Assembly (NCBI RefSeq): GCF_003217475.1
Contig: NZ_QJSP01000013.1
Span: 124,001 to 188,000, forward strand
Direction: 5' to 3'
DNA length: 64,000 nucleotides
DNA from: Williamsia limnetica
GTDB taxonomy: Bacteria; Actinomycetota; Actinomycetes; Mycobacteriales; Mycobacteriaceae
Positions within the stretch are counted from its first letter, which is position 1, and every line of letters starts with the position of its first letter. Both the position numbers and the translations under genes were made by a program. The notes below the pieces were generated by a model. It searched no databases and was not told the DNA's origin. It was given only the letters and a program-made list of their open reading frames with translations. Below are positions 43,047 through 52,229 of the stretch, in pieces.

Positions 43047-43253
43047 GAAAGTGGTTGCGAAGGGGTATGACCCGACCTCTTTGCTCATCGACGCATCGCT
43101 GCCTCCCGCCGAGCGGTCCCAAGGCTTGTGACTGTCCCAGATCCCGCGGACGCTTCAGACGCGGCGGGTCATCTTCGAGGTTGGGCATGGTGAAGTGGCC
43201 TACGAGGACAGCGCCCGAATCGAGGACCGCTCGGAGCGAAATGGAGTGAATGA

Positions 43254-44273
43254 ATGTACACCGTTGAGGTCGATCTCGACCTCCCACGGCTTGCGGAATG
43301 GCTGAAGGCCGAACATTCCAACCTCGGTAGGCCGGTGAAGGCGTGGCTTCTGGCCGGAGGAAGATCCAACATCACGATCGGGCTGGAGACTGCAGCGGGT
43401 GAACGCTACTGCCTGCGAAGGCCACCCGGCGGGGACGTCGCCCAGTCCCACAACATCGAGCGCGAGTACCGATTTCTGGAACGATTGCAGGCGTCTGGGC
43501 TTCCTGTCCCGGCGATGCTCGCCTATTGCGGCGACCGGAGCGTGGCCGGAGCGCCGTTCTTCATGATGCGCTTTGTCGAGGGAACGTTGTGCGGGGATGC
43601 TTCCGATGCCACACAGCTCTCGGACCGAATGCGATGGGCGACAGGACACTCGATGGCTCCGACGCTCGCTCAGCTCCATGGCATCGATCTGGTGGGGACG
43701 GGAGTCGGCGACCTCGCGCGGCAGGAGGACTTCATCGGACGCCAGCTCCGGGCGATGCGTCGGGGACTGCAGCCGAATGACCTCGAGCGGTGGCCGCAGT
43801 TCGCAGCGATCGAGACTGCGCTGATGACCCAGAGGCCTGCGGAGACCGAGGTCACCCTCGTACACGGTGATTTCAAGATGGGGAACTGCATTTTCGCCGA
43901 CGACGGTTCGATCGCAGCGGTTCTGGATTGGGAGTTGGCTACGCTAGGTAGTCCTCTGGCCGATGTCGGTTGGCTGGTCGCCAGTTGGCGACCACCGGGC
44001 GACACCGAGCCGCGGATTCTGCAAGCGCCATCAACGGTGGAGGGCTTTCCGGGCGTTGATGAGATATTGAGCGCCTATCAGAAGGCTACCGGTCGAGAGT
44101 TGGCCGACCTTCCGTACTTCGTTGGTCTCGCCGAATGGAAGTGGGCCTGTATCAGCGTCGGTATCCATCGGAGATACAGGCAAGAGTTAATGGGTGCCGC
44201 GACAGTCGATCTGACAATCTTGGAGCGTGAAATCGACAGCCGGCTGGCAGCAGCCGAAGCGGCACTGCGGTGA
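43254..44273 (+). CDS. Aminoglycoside-phosphotransferase-fold protein (ACAD10/11-like)
   Basis: This 339-residue kinase-fold protein has the catalytic loop HGDFKMGNC and metal-binding DWE (VLDWELATLGSPLADVGW). The N-terminal nucleotide-binding lobe (GGRSNITIGLE) is present. Members of this branch are common beside acyl-CoA dehydrogenase genes in actinobacteria and resemble the kinase domain of human ACAD10/11, which phosphorylates hydroxyacyl-CoAs. A role in 4-hydroxyacyl-CoA or hydroxy-substrate phosphorylation is therefore more likely than antibiotic resistance. GGAG lies seven bases before the ATG. Confidence 0.85.
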   Translation: MYTVEVDLDLPRLAEWLKAEHSNLGRPVKAWLLAGGRSNITIGLETAAGERYCLRRPPGGDVAQSHNIEREYRFLERLQASGLPVPAMLAYCGDRSVAGAPFFMMRFVEGTLCGDASDATQLSDRMRWATGHSMAPTLAQLHGIDLVGTGVGDLARQEDFIGRQLRAMRRGLQPNDLERWPQFAAIETALMTQRPAETEVTLVHGDFKMGNCIFADDGSIAAVLDWELATLGSPLADVGWLVASWRPPGDTEPRILQAPSTVEGFPGVDEILSAYQKATGRELADLPYFVGLAEWKWACISVGIHRRYRQELMGAATVDLTILEREIDSRLAAAEAALR

Positions 44274-44551
44274 CATGTGCCGACGACGACGCCGGATCGT
44301 GAACACGCAAGCGGTGTTGCGGTATTTGTTCCAGCCGCAGTGCACCGTCGCCTTGCTGTGTTCGACGTGCTGCCAGTTCTCGGTCCGCCCGATCAAACGC
44401 TGGGCTGTTCCGAACATCGAGCTTCCATCTGGTGGGAACGTGATGATCTTCCAACTCTATTGACCGGCATCATGGGTCTTTCAAGCGCGACCGGTGGCCC
44501 GGGATGGGGTCGCCGCTGATTCGGGCAGTCATAGCAGATGAGGAGCAAGAC

Positions 44552-45349
44552 ATGAATCGGTTCGAAGGTCGGCGGGTTCTGGTGACGGGCGCCGCCTCGG
44601 GAATCGGTAGGGCATCAGTGCTGCGCTTGCTCGCCGAGGGAGCTGCAGTTGTCGCTGCGGACGTGGTGGAGGCCGGTCTGAACGTGACCGATTCGGTTGC
44701 CTCCGAATCGGGGTACGGGGATCGGTTGACGACCCACGTGATCGATATCGGTGACGAAACCTCAGTGAGGCAAGGTGTCGCTTTCGCGACGAAGAGTCTT
44801 GGCGGACTGGACGTTCTCGTGAACGCGGCGGGAATTCTACGCAGCGCGCACACCGATGCGATGCCGCTCGAGGACTGGGACGAAATCCTTCGAATCAATC
44901 TCACCGGGACGTTCCTGATGATCCGTGAGTCACTGCCGGCGCTCATTGAATCGGGGCACGGTGTGATCGTGAACTTCACCTCGACTTCGGCGACTTTCGC
45001 CCATCCCTACATGGCAGCATACGCGGCGAGCAAGGGCGGAATCTGGTCGCTCACGCACGCCGTCGCACTCGAATATGCGAGCAAGGGAATTCGTGCTGTA
45101 TCAGTGGCGCCAGGGAGCATAACCTCAGGAATGACCGCGGCACCGGGCATTCCTGACGACGCCGACTTCTCATTGTTCGCGAAACTGCAGCCGGTCCTGA
45201 TAGGTACACCGACTGGCGGTGATGTAGATCAAGCTCCCGGGATGGCAGGCCCAGACAAGGTCGCAAGTGTGGTCGCGATGCTGGCGTCGGATGACGGTGC
45301 GTTCATCACCGGTACCGAGGTTCGGATCGACGGTGGTACCCACATGTGA
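44552..45349 (+). CDS. Short-chain dehydrogenase/reductase
   Basis: This SDR of 265 residues has TGAASGIGRA, DVVEA, NAAGIL, Ser in NFTSTSA and YAASKGG, and a C-terminal EVRIDGGTHM. ATG 44552 is preceded by GGAG; the frame is open to 44504 without support. It follows the phosphotransferase-like gene after 278 bases, in which no convincing gene is seen, and precedes the acyl-CoA synthetase gene. Confidence 0.88.
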   Translation: MNRFEGRRVLVTGAASGIGRASVLRLLAEGAAVVAADVVEAGLNVTDSVASESGYGDRLTTHVIDIGDETSVRQGVAFATKSLGGLDVLVNAAGILRSAHTDAMPLEDWDEILRINLTGTFLMIRESLPALIESGHGVIVNFTSTSATFAHPYMAAYAASKGGIWSLTHAVALEYASKGIRAVSVAPGSITSGMTAAPGIPDDADFSLFAKLQPVLIGTPTGGDVDQAPGMAGPDKVASVVAMLASDDGAFITGTEVRIDGGTHM

Positions 45350-45472
45350 GGGCGCCAGTTGTATAGCGGTCACTTGTGGGTGCAGCAAGTGCGAGGTTTC
45401 CATCCGCCGAATCCATGCTTCTCGGAGTCCCGTGGGTGAGACACGAGGAGACCGAATGTCGATTGAAGGAGC

Positions 45473-47056
45473 ATGATGATATCACCGTTGCACATTGATC
45501 AGGCACGCGCACATTCGCTCGGTAGCCTGCCTCGCAGGGCGGCGCAGAGGTTCCCGGGTAAGGTTGCGATCGTCGACGGCAACGTCGAGTTGACGTACGA
45601 CGACTTCGCCGACATGGTCGATCGAACAGCGGGCGCGATGAGCGAATCAGGTTTGGTACAGGGCGACCGATTGGCTCTGTTTTCGCGCAATTGCTGGCAG
45701 TTTGCGATCGTCGCATTCGCGGCAGCGCGCGCTGGTGTGATTTTGGTGCCGATCAACTTCATGCTGCGACCAAGCGAGATCGCGTTCATCGTCGATTTCA
45801 GTTCGGCCAGAGCATTCATTGCTCAAGATGAGTTGGTCCCAACAGCAGTCCAAGCGCTGTCGCAGAGCGCCGGGTCAGTAACCGAACGGTACGCCATCCG
45901 TTCGTCGTCTGATGCTGTCCCACGTGGGTGGGAAGATCTCCAGACCTGGATCGACAGAGACGCCGACGCACCCGACGTGAACATCGGCGACGACGATCCG
46001 ATCAGGATGATGTTCACGTCCGGTACGGAGTCGAAGCCGAAGGGCGCGCTGCTGTCCAGTCGCGCGCTGATGTGGCAATACGTCTCGTGTGCGATTGACG
46101 GTGGTATGTCAGGGGACGATGTCGAGCTGCACTCACTGCCGCTGTACCACTGTGCGCAACTGGACAGCTTTCTCGGGACCGACATCTACCTCGGCGCCAC
46201 CAACATCATCGTGCCCGCGCCCGAACCGGTCACACTCCTCCGAACCATCGAAGCGCGTGGCGTCACGAAGCTGTTCGCGCCGCCGACGGTGTGGATAAGC
46301 CTGCTGCGCGCGCCGGGGTTCGATGAATACGACCTGTCGTCGCTGCGCAAGGGATACTACGGTGCATCCGCGATGCCGGTCGAGATCCTGAAGGAGATCC
46401 AGGCACGTCTGCCAGACGTTCGCCTGTGGAATCTGTACGGACAGACCGAAATGTCACCAACAGCGACGATACTCACGCCCGAGTATCAGCTATCCCACCC
46501 GGGGGCGGCAGGGCGGCCGGTACTGAACGTCGAGACGCGCATTCACGATCTTGATGATCTGCCCGTCGGCTCGGGCGAAGTGGGGGAAGTGGTTCATCGA
46601 TCGCCGCAGACCATGCTCGGGTACTTCAACGACGAGGGGAAGACCGCCGAGGCCTTTCGTGGTGGGTGGTTCCACTCAGGCGACCTCGGATACTTCGACG
46701 ATGACGGCATGCTCCATATCGTCGACCGCAAAAAGGACATGATCAAGAGCGGTGGCGAGAATGTCGCGAGCCGCGAGGTCGAAGAGGCGATCTATTTGCT
46801 GGAAGGCGTATCCGAGGTTGCGGTGTTCGGAGTCACCCATCCGACGTGGGTCGAAGCAGTGGTTGCAGTGGTTGTGCCAAAGCCGGGAAGTCCGCTGACC
46901 GAAACGGACGTCATCCAGCACACTCGAACATTGCTGGCAGGCTACAAGACACCCAAACAGGTGGTGATAGCGCAAGATCTACCCAAGAATCCATCCGGCA
47001 AAATTTTGAAGCGATCGTTGCGTGAAACTTACGGGTTCGACTTCAGCGAAACCTGA
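45473..47056 (+). CDS. Acyl-CoA synthetase (AMP-forming, FadD type)
   Basis: This 527-residue ligase has the P-loop MFTSGTESKPKGALLS, the A4/A5 block LYGQTEMSP, the GDLGYFDDDG motif, hinge DRKKDMIKSGGENV and the C-terminal catalytic Lys in NPSGKILKR. It activates a carboxylic acid to its CoA thioester with ATP. AAGGAG lies before the ATG. Its genomic setting (SDRs, steroid genes) suggests a steroid side-chain or ring-derived acid rather than plain fatty acids. Substrate not deducible. Confidence 0.92.
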   Translation: MMISPLHIDQARAHSLGSLPRRAAQRFPGKVAIVDGNVELTYDDFADMVDRTAGAMSESGLVQGDRLALFSRNCWQFAIVAFAAARAGVILVPINFMLRPSEIAFIVDFSSARAFIAQDELVPTAVQALSQSAGSVTERYAIRSSSDAVPRGWEDLQTWIDRDADAPDVNIGDDDPIRMMFTSGTESKPKGALLSSRALMWQYVSCAIDGGMSGDDVELHSLPLYHCAQLDSFLGTDIYLGATNIIVPAPEPVTLLRTIEARGVTKLFAPPTVWISLLRAPGFDEYDLSSLRKGYYGASAMPVEILKEIQARLPDVRLWNLYGQTEMSPTATILTPEYQLSHPGAAGRPVLNVETRIHDLDDLPVGSGEVGEVVHRSPQTMLGYFNDEGKTAEAFRGGWFHSGDLGYFDDDGMLHIVDRKKDMIKSGGENVASREVEEAIYLLEGVSEVAVFGVTHPTWVEAVVAVVVPKPGSPLTETDVIQHTRTLLAGYKTPKQVVIAQDLPKNPSGKILKRSLRETYGFDFSET

Positions 47057-47224
47057 TCGCGGCACCATTGCGAGTCGTTGGTGGCGGATGCGTTCGCTTG
47101 AGCTGTCCAGCAAGAACCAGCCGTGGCCACTCGACTCGTCGCGGGTTTGGCGTAGACCGTCAGATTGACCAATGTTGTTCTGCAGTAGCCTGAAACGGCA
47201 TGCTGAGTGCATTGTTCACGAAAG

Positions 47225-47240
47225 GTTCCGTCCAGTGGGC
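47225..47240. promoter_or_regulatory. GTTCC-type motif upstream of SDR
   Basis: GTTCCGTCCAGTGGGC, differing at one base from the copy at 43031-43046, lies about 65 bases before the ATG of the next SDR gene. Candidate operator within 47057-47305. Confidence 0.35.
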
Positions 47241-47305
47241 CGGTGGATGGCTCCAAGGAGTTCCGACCGCTAGATTCGCAGCAGCCGACATCATTCAAAG
47301 GAGCA

Positions 47306-48250
47306 ATGTTGAGCGAATGCAGGTTCGACGGACAGGTCGCCATCGTGACGGGCGCGGGAAATGGTCTAGGGCGTGCCTATGCGCGGTTGCTTGCTGCTCG
47401 TGGAGCTCGGGTTCTGGTCAATGATCTCGGTGGCGACATGCACGGCGCGGGCGCGAGCAGGGGCCCTGCCGCCCGAACGGCACAGGAGATCGTGGCCGCC
47501 GGCGGCATAGCGGAAGCCAACTTCGACTCGGTGGCGACAGGCCCCGGTGGCAAATCTATTGTGAAACAAGCGATGGATACGTGGGGACAGGTGGACATTG
47601 TCATCAACAACGCCGGTGCTGTCGTTGCTCGCGGGCCAATCGACGAGAACACCGACGATGACTTCTGCACAGACCTGATGGTGGCCGCAGGAGGGACCTT
47701 CTTCGTCACGAAGGCCGTGTGGCGACATATGTGGGATCGAAACTATGGACGCATTGTCAATGTTTCATCGTCCGCTTTTCTGGGAATGAACAGCTCCGCT
47801 GGATATCCGGCGGCCAAGGGTGCCACCTGGGGACTGACTCGAAACCTTGCGTACCGAGCGACTTCTCAGGACAAGGACATCAAGGTCAACTGCGTGATGC
47901 CAACGGCTGCGGCCAGGATGACCAAGCTGATGGGTGACGCGATTTCCCATGGAATGGAGCGCTATTACCCTCCAGAATCCGCAGCAGCGCCGGTCGGCTA
48001 CCTCGCACATCGTGACGTGGCCGTGTCAGGCGAGATGTTCGCTACCGGGGGAGACATCATGCGCCGCGTCTTCGTCGCCGTCACACCAGGCTATGACGCG
48101 GGTGAGGGCCGGCTGACCCCAGAGCTTGTCCGAGAAAACTTCGGAACCGTCTTTGGAGAAGCCAATTCCACCTTGGTCTTGAACGCCTACGACAAGGTCG
48201 CCCTGGATCGTCGTGTTGATTGGCAGGCGGGACTCGGAAGTGTCTTCTGA
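47306..48250 (+). CDS. SDR of the multifunctional-enzyme-2 (HSD17B4-like) type
   Basis: This protein of 314 residues has TGAGNGLGRA, LVNDLGGDMHG, NNAG, Ser in NVSSSAF and YPAAKGA. The NDLGGD motif after strand two and the long C-terminus (residues 230-314) match the 3-hydroxyacyl-CoA dehydrogenase part of peroxisomal MFE-2 and its bacterial relatives in sterol side-chain oxidation. ATG 47306 is preceded by AAAGGAG. It is similar in type to the SDR at 52230. It starts an operon with another SDR and an LLM oxidoreductase. Confidence 0.88.
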   Translation: MLSECRFDGQVAIVTGAGNGLGRAYARLLAARGARVLVNDLGGDMHGAGASRGPAARTAQEIVAAGGIAEANFDSVATGPGGKSIVKQAMDTWGQVDIVINNAGAVVARGPIDENTDDDFCTDLMVAAGGTFFVTKAVWRHMWDRNYGRIVNVSSSAFLGMNSSAGYPAAKGATWGLTRNLAYRATSQDKDIKVNCVMPTAAARMTKLMGDAISHGMERYYPPESAAAPVGYLAHRDVAVSGEMFATGGDIMRRVFVAVTPGYDAGEGRLTPELVRENFGTVFGEANSTLVLNAYDKVALDRRVDWQAGLGSVF

Positions 48251-48304
48251 CGCAGGCGGGTCTCACTTCGAGAGAGGTAGAGCAGCAGCTATGGGGAGGG
48301 TCGC

Positions 48305-49120
48305 GTGAAGAACCTGAACGGCCGGGTAGCCGTGGTTACCGGTGGAGCAAATGGGATTGGCTACGGTCTTGCCGAGCGGTTTCTGCAGGACGGTATGAAG
48401 GTTGTCATTGCTGACATCGATGCAGACGACCTGGACCGCGCGGCGAGCGAGCTGGCCGAGCATGGCGAGGTGCTCGCGGTTCACACCGACGTCGCCGTTG
48501 AAGAATCGGTTCGCGCACTTGCAGATTCCGCAGTCGAGCGCTTTGGCGCCGTCCACGTGCTGTGCAACAACGCAGGTGTCGGCGGCATGCAGCGATTCGC
48601 CACGACAAGTCTGGTGACCTGGCGTTGGACTCTAGGTGTCAACCTGTGGGGAGTAATCAACGGTTGCAACATATTTTTGCCCATACTCGCTGAACAAGAC
48701 GAGGCATTCATAGTCAACACTGCGTCGATGGCGGGCTTTGTCACGACGGCACCCCTTCATCCCTACGTCGCTTCCAAGGCAGCAGTGGTAGCGCTGTCAG
48801 AGACAATGGCGAACGAGTTCGCGACGGAATATCCGCACGTCGGGGTTGCAGTACTTTGCCCGGCGTATACGGCCACCAGCATCAGGGACGACGAGCGCAA
48901 CGCGCCTGCGGGGCATGTTCCAAGGGCACAAGCAGATCCTGAGCTGGAGTCGCTCCGTGAACAGGTCAACGCCGACATCGACTCCGGTATATCTACACAG
49001 CGAGTGGCCGATCTGGTGGTACAGGGAATGGCCGAACGCAAAACTCACATCTTCCCGGCGCCGGAGTGGCTCAATTACTGGCAGGATCGCGTGGATCGGG
49101 TGAAGCAGCAGATCGTCTGA
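48305..49120 (+). CDS. Short-chain dehydrogenase/reductase
   Basis: This 271-residue SDR has TGGANGIGYG, DIDADD, NNAGVG, Ser in NTASMAG and YVASKAAV. It has a longer C-terminal part with substrate-loop sequence TATSIRDDERNAPAGH and no GG-containing end. GTG 48305 follows GGGGAGGG. It lies between the MFE-2-type SDR and an LLM oxidoreductase, with 54 and 44 base gaps. Confidence 0.87.
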   Translation: MKNLNGRVAVVTGGANGIGYGLAERFLQDGMKVVIADIDADDLDRAASELAEHGEVLAVHTDVAVEESVRALADSAVERFGAVHVLCNNAGVGGMQRFATTSLVTWRWTLGVNLWGVINGCNIFLPILAEQDEAFIVNTASMAGFVTTAPLHPYVASKAAVVALSETMANEFATEYPHVGVAVLCPAYTATSIRDDERNAPAGHVPRAQADPELESLREQVNADIDSGISTQRVADLVVQGMAERKTHIFPAPEWLNYWQDRVDRVKQQIV

Positions 49121-49164
49121 ATTCTGCGAAATCAGCTACTGCACTAGGAGAGTAGGACACAGTT

Positions 49165-50043
49165 ATGCGATTCACTTTCGCCGAGGCGATGACAGATCCC
49201 AACTTCTATTCACCGTTGGCGATAGCCGCCGAAGGCGCGGGTTACGAAGGATTCGTCATCCCGGATTCCATCGCCTACCCCGAAGAGTCAGATTCGAGGT
49301 ATCCGTACACCGAAGATGGCAGCCGCGAGTTTCTCGAGGACAAGGCATTCGTCGAGACATTCGTTATGGCGGCGGCATTGGGTGCGGTGACGGAAAAAAT
49401 TCGATTCATTCCGTTTGTTCTGAAACTCCCTGTTCGCCCGCCGGCGTTGGTGGCAAAACAGGCGATGTCAGTCGCGGTCATAACACGAAATCGGTTTGCG
49501 CTCGGTGTGGGAACCAGCCCCTGGGTCGAGGACTACGGCATCATGGGCGTTGATTTCAAGCGTCGAGGTAAGCGCATGGACGAATGTATGGACATCGTTC
49601 GGGGGCTGGGTACAGGTGAGTATTTCGAGTTCCATGGTGAGTTCTACGACATTCCCAGAATCAAGATGAACCCGGCGCCGAGCAAGCCGATTCCGTTGCT
49701 GGTCGGTGGACATGCCGATGCCGCGCTCAAGCGCGCGGTGACTCGCGGCGATGGCTGGATGTACGGAGGAGGGCCGCCCGGAGAACTCGATCTGTTGCTC
49801 GACAAGATCCATGCAATCCGGAAGGCGGAGGGCAAGCTCGATGAACCATTCGAGATTCACGCGGGCTCTCCGGACGCGTACTCTCCCGATGGTTGTAAGC
49901 GCCTCGAGGACAGGGGAGTCACCGATGTGGTCGTAGGCTTCCGGACACCCTATGTCGTCGGGATCGATACCGAACCGCTTTCGCAGGAGGTGGACAGCCT
50001 CAACATGTTTGCCGAATCGGTGATCAGTAGAGTCAACCGCTGA
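49165..50043 (+). CDS. LLM-class (luciferase-like) oxidoreductase
   Basis: This 292-residue protein has the luciferase-like TIM-barrel pattern: VAKQAMSVAVITRNRFALGVGTSPW, RGKRMDECMDIVRGL, and PIPLLVGGHADAALKRAVTRGDGW. Many actinobacterial members use F420; others use FMN. It ends the operon begun at 47306. A reductase or dehydrogenase of a ring ketone is possible. It is not closely similar to the other LLM protein at 60782. Confidence 0.87.
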   Translation: MRFTFAEAMTDPNFYSPLAIAAEGAGYEGFVIPDSIAYPEESDSRYPYTEDGSREFLEDKAFVETFVMAAALGAVTEKIRFIPFVLKLPVRPPALVAKQAMSVAVITRNRFALGVGTSPWVEDYGIMGVDFKRRGKRMDECMDIVRGLGTGEYFEFHGEFYDIPRIKMNPAPSKPIPLLVGGHADAALKRAVTRGDGWMYGGGPPGELDLLLDKIHAIRKAEGKLDEPFEIHAGSPDAYSPDGCKRLEDRGVTDVVVGFRTPYVVGIDTEPLSQEVDSLNMFAESVISRVNR

Positions 50044-50049
50044 AGTCGA

Positions 50050-50802
50050 CGGCGAGTCTGTCGACCGACATGTTTGAAGAGGATCTTGAGGCCCGTGTGG
50101 AGAGAGCAGAGGCCACCGGACGGGGGTCTCATCATGATGATGTGTCCTCCCATTGCCTCTCGACCAGCGGCATATCGTGGGTCGAAGCCACCTCTTTACG
50201 TCGGCATCGCGATCACGGCGAGCAGCTACTTCGTCATGTCCATGGTGCCATTCAGCATTGCGGTGGACGTGGCCATCCGCTGTGTCAATTCGATTGAACA
50301 GGCGTTGATCTTGGCCTCGATACCCGCGTTGATCATGCAGTCGGTGACGCGATCAGAGACTGCAGGCGCAACCGCTGATGCGCATCATCGATTCTAGGCC
50401 GTTTCGTGGGCCACCGGGGGTGGTCGCACCGTAGCGGTCGATCTCGGTGTCGATGTCCGGCGTTCGGGTGGGCTCGATGCCGGGGGCCATCACTCGCTCG
50501 AGCTCGACGTCAGGTTCCAGCCACGTGATTTGGAATTGGATGCCGCCGGGGCCCCGGCCGTGGAGTGCTTGGGTCGCAGCATGATCGGATGCACCTGCAA
50601 TCACCCGGCGTTCCCAAGCATCCATCGACGGCTTCTGGACGTGGCTCGGTGGGCCACTATCACCCACCGTTGTGCAGTAGAACTCAGCACTCACCTGGGA
50701 AGTCGAGTCGCTCGCAAGTTCCGAAATCGTCATCATTCGCTGTGTTCCAGGCAGCAGCACCCCCTGCCCAACCGGCGGCGCATTCTTGCCGGGGTTACGC
50801 AT
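50050..50802 (-). pseudogene. Decayed coding region of unknown identity
   Basis: Codon use on the minus strand is gene-like (strong C/G at third positions) from about 50736 to 50390 in one frame, ending at TGA 50353. A second frame is gene-like from 50384 down to about 50050, but is broken by TAG at 50226-50228 and TAA at 50196-50198. Together they look like one gene with a frameshift near 50385 and two stops. Readable pieces include GGIQFQITWLEPDVELERV and GIEAKINACSIELTQRMAT. I do not recognise the family. Neighbouring genes are on the opposite strand. It might instead be one short intact gene (50353-50736) plus noise. Confidence 0.35.
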
Positions 50803-51109
50803 CGGGTAGTCCCGGTTGACATCGAACTCGACGTCGAGTTGCCGCGGTCGTCGATATGGGCAGCTCGTAGTCTTTCGCGCAGAATGACATGCACGACCTG
50901 GGAGCGCCGTAAGGCGCTGCGATCCAGGGATTGGGATGTACCCCGAGACCTGGCCGAGGTCATCGGTTGCGGCATTGTGGGTGCCTTTACGTCGGGGTCT
51001 TGGGGCCTGTCAGATGGCCGGGTCCGAAACCAGGATAGGACCGCTGGTTCGTGCAGTGACACATGAACTCCCGCTCCCCGGGAATGCGTGAGGGTTCGGG
51101 CTCGACTAG

Positions 51110-51137
51110 TTGACAAAGTGCATGCACTTGCTAGTGT
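51110..51137 (+). promoter_or_regulatory. Sigma-70-like promoter with palindromic operator
   Basis: TTGACA (51110-51115) and TAGTGT (51132-51137) are 16 bases apart, a good -35/-10 pair. The spacer holds a perfect 14-bp palindrome AAGTGCA/TGCACTT (51116-51129). A repressor bound there would block RNA polymerase. It points toward the SMP-30-like gene at 51271 and the SDR/P450 operon behind it. The region 50803-51109 upstream shows no gene. Confidence 0.6.
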
Positions 51138-51270
51138 GGTCTGCGCCACGTTTATTGTTCTCGACAAACAGCACGGACTGGACCCGTCAGTTCCCGCGTT
51201 CCGTCCTTCCGGTTGCGAATACTCTGTGGCGCATCAAAATACCTTCGAACCTGGCAAGGACGAAACAAAT

Positions 51271-52203
51271 ATGATCACCGTCGCTGATGCCGTTGCAGAC
51301 GCTCGCCGTATCGATGCTCAGGAGATCGCCCAGGGATTCTCCTGGCCGGAATGCCCGCGCTGGCACGATGGCCTCTTCTGGTTCTCGGACATGTACACCT
51401 CGACACTGAAAACCATCGACTCTGCTGGTGAGGTGAAGGTGGCCGTCGACGCGACCGGTCGCGCGAGGCATTCGACCGTACCGATCGTTCTCGGCGGGTT
51501 CGGCTGGCTACCGAGCGGAGAGATGGTCGTGACGTCGATGCACGAGAAGTTGGTACTCATTCACGACGGTTCCAGTCCGACTGCCCTCTCCGTCTATGCA
51601 GACCTCAGCGATCTCGCGCCCGGACCGATAAACGACATGGTGGTCGCCGCCGACGGCTTCGTTTACGTGACGCAGCTGGGATTCGACGTGTTCAATGGGG
51701 CAGAGCCGTCGCCGTCGCCGATCGTCGTCGTTGATCCGACGGGTGCGCCGTCGACTGCAGATTCGATCGGTCCGCTGTTGGGTGCCAACGGAATCGCGAT
51801 CACAGAGGACGGATCTCAGGTCTTCACGGCCGAGGCCTTCGCCAACCGAATTCTGGTGATGGACCGGGCCGCAGACGGCTCGCTGGCGAGTCAACGGGTG
51901 TTCGCCGAATGTCCCTTCCTTCCCGACGGGATGTGCCTGGACGCAGAAGGGGGAGTGTGGGTCGCGATGCCGGGCAGCGGGTATGTGGTGCGCTTCATCG
52001 AGGGCGGGACGATCACCGACGCGATCCCGATCCCCTTGGCCAGCGGCGTCGGCTCGGCCTGCCTGCTGGGAGGGGCCGATCGCCGCACGCTCTACATCAC
52101 CGTCGGGGTAGAGGTCTTCGACTTCGAAAAGTCGGCACGAGAGGCAAAGGCCGGCATTTGGACCGCCCAGGTCGAAGTTGGTGCCGGCCAGACCCGACCC
52201 TGA
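51271..52203 (+). CDS. SMP-30/gluconolactonase-like protein
   Basis: This beta-propeller protein of 310 residues has the calcium-dependent lactonase sites: Glu in SWPECPRW, Asn in GPINDMVV, and Asp in FLPDGMCLD. Such enzymes open lactones. After Baeyer-Villiger oxidation of a ring ketone a lactone is formed, so a role downstream of the window's BVMOs is possible. ATG 51271 with AAGGA about ten bases upstream is chosen; the frame runs open to 51088 but that part overlaps the promoter. The SDR begins 26 bases after its stop. Confidence 0.87.
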   Translation: MITVADAVADARRIDAQEIAQGFSWPECPRWHDGLFWFSDMYTSTLKTIDSAGEVKVAVDATGRARHSTVPIVLGGFGWLPSGEMVVTSMHEKLVLIHDGSSPTALSVYADLSDLAPGPINDMVVAADGFVYVTQLGFDVFNGAEPSPSPIVVVDPTGAPSTADSIGPLLGANGIAITEDGSQVFTAEAFANRILVMDRAADGSLASQRVFAECPFLPDGMCLDAEGGVWVAMPGSGYVVRFIEGGTITDAIPIPLASGVGSACLLGGADRRTLYITVGVEVFDFEKSAREAKAGIWTAQVEVGAGQTRP

Positions 52204-52229
52204 ACAGCTACGCAAACGAGGAGAACACT

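Noticed and set aside
43254-44273. Aminoglycoside resistance gene
   Set aside because: The kinase fold is shared, but the sequence and neighbours fit the ACAD10/11-like branch found in fatty-acid and steroid clusters.
44277-44519. Possible 80-residue gene between phosphotransferase-like protein and SDR (GTG start)
   Set aside because: No ribosome site, no recognised motif and mixed codon use. It cannot be separated from chance in a 278-base gap.
50530-51066. Plus-strand frame of 178 codons
   Set aside because: Opposite the more gene-like minus-strand frame; Arg/Cys/Ser-rich composition typical of a shadow frame.
50733-51167. Minus-strand frame of 144 codons
   Set aside because: Composition is shadow-like, and it covers the clear promoter and palindrome at 51110-51137.
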